A stretch of 25,123 nt of DNA, from contig MU646309.1 in the NCBI GenBank assembly GCA_026770585.1, positions 1,307,379 through 1,332,501 on the forward strand, written 5' to 3'. Source of the stretch: Baffinella frigidus (lineage: Eukaryota > Cryptophyceae > Cryptomonadales > Baffinellaceae). Of the stretch, positions 1-10,312 are shown in pieces. Within the stretch, counting starts at the first letter, position 1, and each line of letters begins with the position of its first letter. The notes beneath the pieces are model-generated. The model saw nothing but the letters and a program-made list of their open reading frames with translations, did no database searches and was not told the origin of the DNA. The position numbers were made by a program, and so were the translations under genes.

Positions 1-70
1 CCCCAACACCCAAACCCCAACCCCCAAACCCCAACCCCCAAACCCCAAACCCCAAACCCCAAACCCCAAA
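1..70 (+). repeat. Telomere-like heptamer tract (CCCCAAA type)
   Basis: Runs of CCCCAAA and variants lead directly into the acceptor of S1. Confidence 0.9.
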
Positions 71-81
71 CGCTCAACCAG

Positions 82-147
82 ATCGAGCCGAGGAACGCGC
101 GTGCCCTGAACAACAAGGGACTTGCCGCGATGCGCGTCTACAAATTG
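82..147 (+). CDS. SPY exon S1: TPR segment
   Basis: Reads IEPRNARALNNKGLAAMRVY then KL, the first helix of a TPR (ALNNKGLAA). The acceptor is CAACCAG, directly after a telomere-like tract, and the donor is TTG|GTACGC. Joining to S2 in phase 0 restores exact 34-residue TPR spacing between the two conserved glycines, which supports both boundaries. Confidence 0.75.
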
Positions 148-3100
148 GTACGCGCGTAGAAGTTATTGCCAATTACAATTTTAGAACAGATCAAGCTTTA
201 GATAATCAACCTGATGAGGAGGCGGGTGGCAAAGATGAGGAGGATGCCAGCCGCACCCCACTGTTTCCGTTTCGAGGGTCGGACGGCGGTGAATGTTACT
301 TTGTGTGTCGTCATTCGCCGATTCATCGACACACCTGAAAGCCCTGTTCCACCCAATCACAACGATCCAGAGCGGTTACAAGCCTGTCGAGAATCCAAAA
401 CTCTAACCCCCAACCCCTAACCTCGAACCCCTAACCCCTCACCCCTCACCCCTAACCCCTAACACCTACATGTAACCCCTAACCCCCAACCCCTAACCCC
501 TAACCCCTAACCCCTAACCCCTTACCTCTATCCCCTAAACCCCAGACCCTAAACCCTACACTTTGAACCCTAAACCCCAGACCCTAAACCCTAAACCCTG
601 AACCCGTGTGCTATTTGTTCCCGGGGATCCCGAGATCGGTGAGGTAGTCGTCTGTTATCATGAGCATCCCCAAACCCTGAACTCCCGTTGATCAATTATA
701 CATGTTCCTGGTGAAGAACCTGACCGGTATAGCTACCGTTCTGGTACACACACCGCCCGTTCAGTCAACAGTCCACACAGCGGGCTACGAAGGGATTTTG
801 GGACATAAAACGCCCGAGTTTCCGTTACCTTATCCGTAGGAACCCCCCTATGTCCCTACGGGTTGCCTACCGTAGGGTCCTAGGTCTTATCGCTTAGGGG
901 TTATTCGAAATCTCTTCGAAGTCCGCTGTGTGGAATGGGATGCTCGGTACGAATCGTTAGTAAGAGATCACTTCTCAGAAGGTTACGTTAGGACCTGTTT
1001 ACAGGATCTAATACAGAGGTTTCCAAACAGCAAGCAAGCTGGGTACGAATCAAGACGCGATTCCCTCGAGGCAGGTCTCAGCTGGGGAGCTGTTCAACAA
1101 AGCAATCGAGGTTGATCCCACTTCACCGTCTGCGTACAACAACCTCGGCCTCTGCTACCAGATGATCGGTCGCACCCCATCCTCTATCGTTCGATCGGTG
1201 TGCTTTACTCCTTCCTTTTTTTAGACACCTCTCAGACTCCTGAACAGCCACGAACAAGGACAGGTGGCATTCCCACGTGTGACCTGGCGTGGCCCTCACC
1301 TCACCTCTAAACCCTGAACCCTAGACCCTGAACCCTAGACCCTGAACCCTGAACCCTGAACGAACAGGAGACATTCCAGCAGCGCCAGTTTTTGTAATTT
1401 TTGTACTGGAGAGAATGCCTAGAACCAGTTGACGTTGACTTTGACCTTAGATGGACGCACTCCAGAAGTGCGCGGTTGCCTGGATAAGACGTTGAGCCCC
1501 CCCCGCGCAGCCTGGCGCCCTGAACAGCCACAAACACGAACAGGAGACATTCCAGCAGCGCTAGACGCCTACGAACGGTGCCTCGTCGCCTGCGGCTACA
1601 TGGAAAAGGTCCTCCCCCGATCTCATCCTGACTGGAAGAGTCAGACGTGTAGTAATTTTCGTTGCAAATCGAGTCGGAGATCCCCGCAAAATTATGTTGC
1701 CAAAATACTCGCCGTGACGAGATTCCCGGCCGAGCGGCACGCGCGTCCTGGCCTCTGGATTCAGATGGGTTCCCTGGCAGTCAGGGACACCACTGCGGCT
1801 ACATGGAAAAGGTCCTCCCCAGTTGAGACGCACCCACGTCGTGGCCTTGATTCAGCGATGGTTTGCCTGACTGTTTTTTCTTTTTATATTTTGATACCGA
1901 AAATTGACGAGTTGTGCCACACACGCGAAATTTCAACTTCCTAGCGCTAAGTGGTGACATGCGACCACTCGAGGCTAGTACTGTGACTATTTTAAAACAG
2001 GTATTCGTTTACAACTCAAGAAAAAAAAGAGGTATGTAGTAAATTTCACACAAATGGGGGCGTTTGGTCACGTAGCTGGCGGAATTCCGCCAGCTACGTG
2101 ACCACGCCTGCCCGTGACTGGTACTAAATTTAACAACCCTACATTTAAAATACTCCCTCTTCTAGCCTCGAGTGGGGAGGACGTGCTCCAGGAAAATAAC
2201 TTCGCAGCACCAAGTGGTGGCACGTTTGCATCTGAGTTGGGAGCACGTCAGTGTCCGCTCAGTGTCCTTTTTCAGTACAACAAAGCACTCTCTGCAGGCG
2301 GCAACCAACACGCTGCCGTGCCTCAGCTACCTGGAGGCCTCACGGCCTACATCAGCCAATACCGTTGGCTTAACTACCCTGAGTTTAACCACCCTGCATT
2401 TCAGCTTGAATACTCTGAATATATCCTGAAACCCTGTCTCTCTCTGCAGGCGGCAACGAACAAGCTGCTGTGCCTCAACTACTCGACGGAGCACTCGCGC
2501 GACGAATGTTCGGACGCTCACTTCGCGTACGCACGGTGCTGCCCCGCAATCAAGTGGCGAATAGTCTCTTGTGCGCCTAATTAGGCCAATACGAGGTGCC
2601 TAGGCCTAATTAGGCCAATACGAGGTGCCTAGGCTCGGACGCCCACTTCGCGTACGCACGGTGAACCCCCGTAACACTTCTTCTTATTCATACTCCTTCT
2701 TATTCATACTCACGACACAGGTCCTAGATGAAACCCCACAACATTCCTGAAGTGGCGAGTAGTCTCTTATGCTCCTCCTACTTCGGCCAATATGTAGGGG
2801 CCTACGACCCTGCACGACCTAAGCATTCGCGCGACGAATGTTCGGACGCCCACTTCGCGTACGCACGGTGAAACCCTCAACCCTCAAACTTCAGCCCTTA
2901 GCCCTAAACCCTAAGCCCTTAACCCTCAACCCTCAACTCTAAACCCTCAACCCCCAACCCTCAACCCCAAGCCCTGAATCCCACACCCTGAAACCTCAAC
3001 CGTGAAGTTCAGGCAAAAACGGGATGCGCTGGCTGCGTCAACATACGCAACGCACCCGAACACCAAGTGCGATCCCACAGCTTCCCTTCGGGTTTAGAGT

Positions 3101-6100
3101 TTGGGTTTTGGGGGTTGGAGTTGGGGGGTTAGTCTCGCACCTGCGCACGCACTCATGCTCAACGAACAGCACAACCCTCCTTCCCACTCTGCACCAACGA
3201 CACACACACAACACACGTCCTTAGGCTCAACGCACAGCACAACCCCCATTCCCACTCCTCTTCTCAACGCACACGCCACGGGCAGATCCCATGAACTCAC
3301 TCTCCCACACATTCATCCTCTTCTGTTAGAGCAGTTTTCGCATCTGTTGGCCGCGAAAACAAGCAAACAACGTCCCGCTTTGACAGTTTAGTACCAACAC
3401 CATCAACATTTGGCAGTCTGTTATTAGTTTTTGCGTGGCCAATTGATCTGAAACCCGTTGCTTCGCAGAGATCCGGAACCGCGGATCCGGATCGGGCACC
3501 TGTCGACAAACTGCTGTGATCAAAAGTATTGGGAATTGGAGCCCTTTGCCTGCGGAATAATACAAATCTGTACCAGGATAAGGCAGGTTACCACTTTTAG
3601 CGCGAACGTTGTGTTTGAAATTCGCGTTTATGACCCGGCGTGGTTCGCAGGGATCCGGCGCGGCGGATTCGGATCGGGTATCTCTCGGCGGACTACTGTG
3701 ATCACCCTGTCGCCTACTTCTTCGAAGCTGTCCTCGCCCACCGCGACCGGTCCCTGCCCGCGCCCGGATCCGGACGACTACGGTCCTTCTAAGAGATAAA
3801 TACATTGTAAGAATTTTATCATGTCCCAGATATTGATTGTGGTTCGATTAATACACTTCGAAAGGTGAATAGACGGACATTTTCTCCCAAAATGGACTTT
3901 CTCGTCAGCAATCGGGTATCTCTCGGTGGACTGCTGCGATCGCCCTGTCGCCTACTTCTTCGAAGCTGTCCTCGCCCACCGCGACCAGTCCCTTTCTCCC
4001 CCCCAACCTTCGTCACCACCTTCATAGGCTAAGGTCCATTCTTCACGGAAATTCCTGGAAAGCCAACTCCGGCCATTCCAATCCCGGATTTTGTACGCTT
4101 CCCGACGGAATAGATGGACCCATTCCTGGAAAGGCAAAATCGTCCGGCCATTGAGCCATTCGTTCTGCGAAGTTGTGAAACAGGCCAAAAGTTGTTAAAA
4201 TTGACTCAGCTCCCGAAAGTCCATCTAATCAACCAATTCATCATCTGTAGTAAAACGGTGTTTTGACTTTGGGGGCATCCGCCCATGGGCGCGGCGGGTC
4301 CCACGAGGCTCACGGGGCCCCCAAGGGGGGCCCGTGAAAGTTAGACACAACATCAGACGCGCGGCGCCGCGGGCGTCCCTCTCAGCTATTCAGATCGATG
4401 GTGCGAGCAAAACCCGCCCCGTGGGCCCGCCTTAACTCCTGGGAACTCCTGGGGGCCATCGGGGCCCACGATCACGTTTCCTACCGTGTGTGTGAATATC
4501 CAGAACTTTAGGCGGTCGGCTGAGTTTCCAGATCTGCCTTGAATTGGAAATGATCCAATCGGTGCGAGGTTGCATCGATACAAAAGTTGATTCACTTTTG
4601 GCATGTGGAATAGCCGGGATTGGAATAGCCGGCATTTTCTGCTCGATCCATCTAGTCGCTTCAAGAAAATGCCGGCTATTCCAATCCCGGATAGGGAATA
4701 CAAGTGGTGATTGTAAAATTTGTACCAGGAAATGGTTGAGGGCTATCTCGGAATGCCGGGAAAGCTCCGTGAAGAACGGCCCTAACGGCCTGAACATGGG
4801 GTAGTTAGGCATACGGCATTGCCTAGGACCTCCTACCGTAGGCCGAGGATCCTAGGACCAAAAAGTCTCGGCCTACGGTAGGAGGTCCTAGGCAATGCCG
4901 TAGGCTTAACTACCCCATTTTCAGGCAGTTACCCATTAACCTCTGCGGATTTCTCATCGGTTGGCCCCAAAAAAAAATCAAACCACGCTACACGGTTGAT
5001 GCAGTGACGAAATCTGACGCCGGATGCCCATTTCAGGGAAGGGACGCACGTGACCCTCTACTACGGCGGAAAGCAGCAGGTCAGCCGCCTTCCTTAGAAA
5101 AGAGTTCGGCCCTGGAACTCTTTTCTAGCCTGCTCCGCATCGATCAATAGAGAAGTTTTTCCTGCAATAGTGCTGGCGGAATCAACTTGGCCGAGCCATC
5201 TTTGGTGCAACGGTGCCGGTGAAAGAAATTCGAGCGATCAGTCATCAATGTCGCACCCCGAGCGGAACCCCTCGTGCTTTCCCGATGCTGCACACGTCTT
5301 TCTTCATCACCATCTTCTCCTTCTGTATTACTCTCAAACCTGAAGGTAGCTGAACTCAAAAACATCTGAAGCCTTACGTTACCTGAACTCCTATTTTCCG
5401 CGGCAGGATGCGGTGACGGCACAGTTCAAGAGTCTTGCCGACGACTTTCAGAACGTGGACCTCCTGAACGCTGAAGAGGTGCGCGTGCCAGCGGATCCTC
5501 CTGTTTCCGCCCCGCCCCCCCCCGAGCGGTGTCCATCCAATTTCGCCGCAGAAGTGAAACACAAAGGGAAAAAGTTATCAACTTTTAACATTATCGCATT
5601 GTTTTGGGGGCAGGTAGCCGCGCGGATCCATTCGGACGGAATCGACATCCTGGTAGAGCTCTCAGGGTATACGACCCTAAATCCTAAACACCAAACGCCA
5701 AATGTCAAACCCCAACCCTAAACCCTGAACCCTAAACCCTAAACCCTACACCCTACACCCCACACCCTACACCCTAAAACCCAACCCCCAACCCCCAACC
5801 CCCAGCCCCCAACCCCCAACCCCCAACCCCGAACCCCGAAACCCAAACCCCAAACCCCAAACCCCAGACCCCAAACCTCAAACCTCAAACCCCAAACCCC
5901 AAACCCCAAACCCCAAACCCCAAACCCCAAACCCCAAACCCCCAAACCCAAACCCCCAACCTCAGACCCTAATCCCGAAACCCGAAACCCTGAAGCGTAA
6001 CTCCTCAGGTACACGACGCTGGCGCCCGTCGCGATCCCCGCCGCCGTGATGCACCCTGCGCCGATCCAGGTTCCTTGCCAGGCTTAGGGTTGACGGCTTC

Positions 6101-9100
6101 TGGACGATGGTTGACGGTTGATGGCAGAGGGTTCGGGGTTCGGGGTTCAGGGTTCAGGGTTCAGGGTTCAGGGTTCAGGGTGCAGGGACCCGTCGCGATC
6201 CCCGCCGCCGTGATACACCCTGCGCCGATCCAGGTTCCACACACCACTCCCTCCGCGCCAGGAGTTGAATGACCAGATCCTTTTAAACCGATGATTGTAA
6301 TTATGTACCAGATCTGCTCTGTTTGTAACAGACACACCACGCTAGTGTGTCCTTCCTTTCTACTGGTACTAAATTCAGAATGGACTTGTTAGAGGTAATA
6401 TGCTTGCTCCTCGTGCTGCCTGCGAGAGAGATGAAACAACGCGTTCCTTCGAACCCCTGGAATCCAGGGCAATGTGTGCACGGTGGTCACAGGAGTCGGA
6501 GGGTGCATCTCAGAGGAATTCTCAGAGTTTTTTTTGGCGCCAAGCTTTGCTCAACACGAGTCGCTTTACACCATAAATGCTTTACACTGTCGCGCGGCAG
6601 GTATCGTGGATCGGGTACCCAACGCCACACAGCGGACTTCGAAGGGATTTTTGAATAACCCCTAAGCGATAAGACCTACGACCCTACGGTAGGCACCCCG
6701 TAGGGGCATAGGGGGGTTCCTATGGATAAGGTAACGGAAACTCGGGCACCGAGTGCCCGAAAATCCCTTCGAAGCCCGCTGTGTGGTGTGTGCGGTGGTG
6801 ACAGGAGTCGGAGGGTGCATCTGAAAGGGACTCTCAGAGTTTTTCCGTGCCAGGCTGTGCTTCACACGAAACGCTTTACAATAAATATCTTTACACACGG
6901 CTGTGCTTTACACTAAATGTTTTACACTGTCGCGTGGCAGGTGTCATGGATCGGGTACCCGAACACTACGGGACTCGACGCGATCCACTACCGTTTCACG
7001 GACGCCATCGCTGACCCCCCCGCATCCACCCAACGGTTATCCTCCAAGCCACTTAACGCGTTGTTCCACGGACGTGATACGGGCGTCCACACAGTAGGAT
7101 TTGAATATTTCTTGGAAGAAAAAATCTCGTCAAAATGTCGGTTAGTTGAAAGGCCTTGTACTAGTATTCCAACAATTAGTACCACGAAACTAGACGGACC
7201 GTTCTGCGAAGCCCACTGTGTGGGTTGCAGCCACTGCTCACCATGCTTGCTCGAGGCACTGGACGCACCCATCCTCTGGAGTTGTAATCGCGACCATGGA
7301 GACCTCATGAACCCTGCACCCTGAACCCCGGACCCTGAACCCTGAACCCTGAACCCTGAATCCTGAACCCGCAGCTATGCGGAAACGCTGGTACGGCTAC
7401 CGCACTGCTTTCTCTGCTACACGCCTCCGGCCCACATGCCTCAGGTCAGCCCCACACCATGGCGAAAAAAGTTAACTTTTTACACGAGAAACGATGCTTC
7501 CCAGTATTCCAGCGGATCAATCCTCTGCTACACGCCCCCGGCACACATGCCTTAGCCCCACGCGATGGCGAAAAAACTGTGTTTCGGGTTTAGGTTTTCG
7601 GGTTTCGGGGTTAGTTGAGATGCGCCGGGTTGCATTTAGCTGAGATGAAATCTTTCCAGCGGAGCTATTCCCATCGGAACTCCCGCTGAGTCGTCGCTAA
7701 ATATGTGTGAAATGAGGAGACCGGTCTCTTCAAAAGGAGGAGACCGGATGGTCTCCTCAAAACGGGGAGACCTCATTTTGAGCCTAAAAACGAGGAGACC
7801 TCATTTTGAGGAATGAGGAGACCTTATTTTGAGGAGACTGGATTAACTCAGGTAGCGCTAGGAACTGACCACCGACTCGAAATTGGCCGTGTCTGAAAAG
7901 GATACCGATTGGCGGCAGTTGGCAGATGCGCCGCCCTGCGTGTCCAACGGCTACATCACCTTCGGTTCATTCAACAACATTTCAAAGGTCCGCCGTAGTT
8001 CTATTTTCTCATTGTATAGCATATTGTTTTTGGCTATAAGAGAATGTTTATCTTCGTGCGTATGTAATTTTTTAAATGTTCATTTATACTAATATGGACA
8101 ACCAGTTCGTTCGCACGTACTCGGAACCACCCGTGCTGAGCCAAGCACATAGCGTGCTTCCCAACAAAATTTGATTGTGGCAAGTTTATGTTTATGTTGA
8201 ACGGTGAAATATTTTCTGGACTCAATGGTTCTCATGTTAAGACGTCCATCGCGTTAGTTTCGGAATAGTTCAGTGCTGGATGGTTTTCTGGGTACCCCTT
8301 TTTTAGACAGTCAAGTTTTGTAACGAGCGTTGTATGATTCCAGGTGAACAAAGACGTAGTTGCAGCATGGGCTCAAGTACTCAACGCCGTCCCAGGGTGA
8401 GAAAACTTCAACCCTAAACCCCAAACCCCAAACCGTCAACCGTCAACAATAAACCGTAAACCCTAAACGCTAAACCCTAGAGCCTGAACCCTGAATCCTG
8501 GATCATAGACCCTAGACCCTAAACCCTAAACCCTAAACCCTAAACCCTAAACCCTAAACCCTGAACCCTAAACCCTTAACTCCGAATCCTCAACCTTAAG
8601 CTTAGGGCGCCTGGGTAGTGCTAAATAAAACCTTGCTTCCGTGGGGGGGATGCATGGTGTCCATATCGGTATCGATGAAGGCTCCTCTCGTTTCTGACGC
8701 GTGCCCCCTCCTCGAAACTGTCTTGTGCTGTTGAGAAAAACAAAATCAAACACATAACACTGTGTCACATGAAATATATAACACAACCGTTTCATGGACA
8801 CGACAGGTCACGGTTCCTCATGAAATCGCGCCTCTTCGTGGACGAGGAGGTGTCAACCCTCCACCTTTGGCCCTTCCGTCCGTGCAAGTGCACGTGCATT
8901 GCATGTTTGTCAACTTTCTTTCGCTTGTCAACTTCAGTTTGCGACACCCACGTGTATTTACTCGGGGGACTGATGATCCTGTCAGATACCCCAGCGGTGG
9001 CGCATGAGACCCCGCTTGCACATAGGGCTGCAGAGGCCAGGAGCCACACGCAAACGAAAACAAAGAAAACCTTAATTGGCCGTGAGCCTCACAACCTGTC

Positions 9101-9994
9101 CGGTCGATCAGGGGAGGGATCGCTGGATAGGTCTCTTCGCGGAGCACGGTGCGCCTCCCCGAACATCCCCACCCTTCTCTCTTCTCGCTTCCGTGGATTC
9201 CCACCCTTCTCTCTGCTCGCCCCCAGGAGGCACGCGCGCTCGATCGGTCTCTACATTCCCGCCCCTTCTCTCTGCTCGCTTCCGTGGATTGGAGAGATCG
9301 GAGAGAGACAGAACGCTGGTGTCCCGAATGTTCGCCAGCTCTTCCTCAGTTGGGTTGACCGACTATTCTCAAGTTGACATGCCGGGTTCGCGGTAAAAAC
9401 ACGACACGTTTGGAGCGGAAAAGAGCCCGGGCTCTCCAAATTGGTCAGCCCAAATGGAAGGAGACAGAGCTAGATTCTCACCCTGCTCTCTGCTCGCTTT
9501 CGTGGATTGCAGAAAGACTCTCCCTCTTGACGCAATGGTGAGATGACTGACGTCCTCTTGGTCTGAAATTCTACACCCAGAACTCTTAACCCTGAACCCT
9601 GAACCGTCCTGGCAGGGGTGGGGAGTGAGCGGTTAGAGATGCGGAGCGTGACCAAGACTCCGGCCGAACACCTCAGCCTCTACAATGTACAACCCTCAAC
9701 CATAAACCCTACCTTGATAGGGTACCCTGGACCGTACACCCTCCCTCTACACTGTACCCTAAACCCTAAAGAGTGACCAAGACCCCATCAGAGCACCGCA
9801 GACTGAACAATGTTCAGCGCCCCGCCTTTGATGTTCCCGGAAATCATTACCCCCTCTTCATAGAAATCAAGGTTCACCATGCGATATCTGTGTGTTTCTC
9901 AGCTCTGCCTAAGTAAAAATAGGCTCGCCATAAAAGACCCCTCCACCACACCTGCTCTCTTTGAAGGATCTAGTGCGAAATCAGATCCAATTTA

Positions 9995-10087
<93 letters not shown>

Positions 10088-10280
10088 NNNNNNNNNNNNN
10101 NNNNNNNNNNNNNNNNNNNNNNNNNNNNNNNNNNNNNNNNNNNNNNNNNNNNNNNNNNNNNNNNNNNNNNNNNNNNNNNNNNNNNNNNNNNNNNNNNNNN
10201 NNNNNNNNNNNNNNNNNNNNNNNNNNNNNNNNNNNNNNNNNNNNNNNNNNNNNNNNNNNNNNNNNNNNNNNNNNNNNNNN

Positions 10281-10312
<32 letters not shown>

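Larger units (their letters stand above)
148..1074 (+). other. SPY intron S1-S2: no exon recognised
   Basis: The intron holds a telomere-like tract at 407-605 and MITE A1 at 773-933. S1 and S2 join in phase with correct TPR spacing, so no exon is needed. Open frames at 214-420 and 930-1115 show no family resemblance. Confidence 0.6.
9160..9510 (+). repeat. Interrupted pyrimidine repeat (CTCTCTGCTCGCTTCCGTGG)
   Basis: Four or five copies of a ~30-bp motif CCCTTCTCTCTGCTCGC(T/C)(T/C)CCGTGGATT flank exon S16 on both sides; the sense-strand pyrimidine content could serve the S16 acceptor. Confidence 0.75.

Noticed and set aside
1-605. A true chromosome end, given telomere-like repeats
   Set aside because: Similar degenerate tracts occur through the whole window inside introns and the SPY gene must continue to the left.
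742-762. ACACACCGCCCGT resembles the universal small-subunit rRNA 3' motif
   Set aside because: Only about 13 bases match and the surroundings do not resemble rRNA; MITE A1 begins about 10 bases later.
8769-9377. 202-codon plus frame starting MKYITQ
   Set aside because: It merely runs through exon S15 (SRFLMKSRLFVDEE) and intron sequence; only the exon parts match the family.
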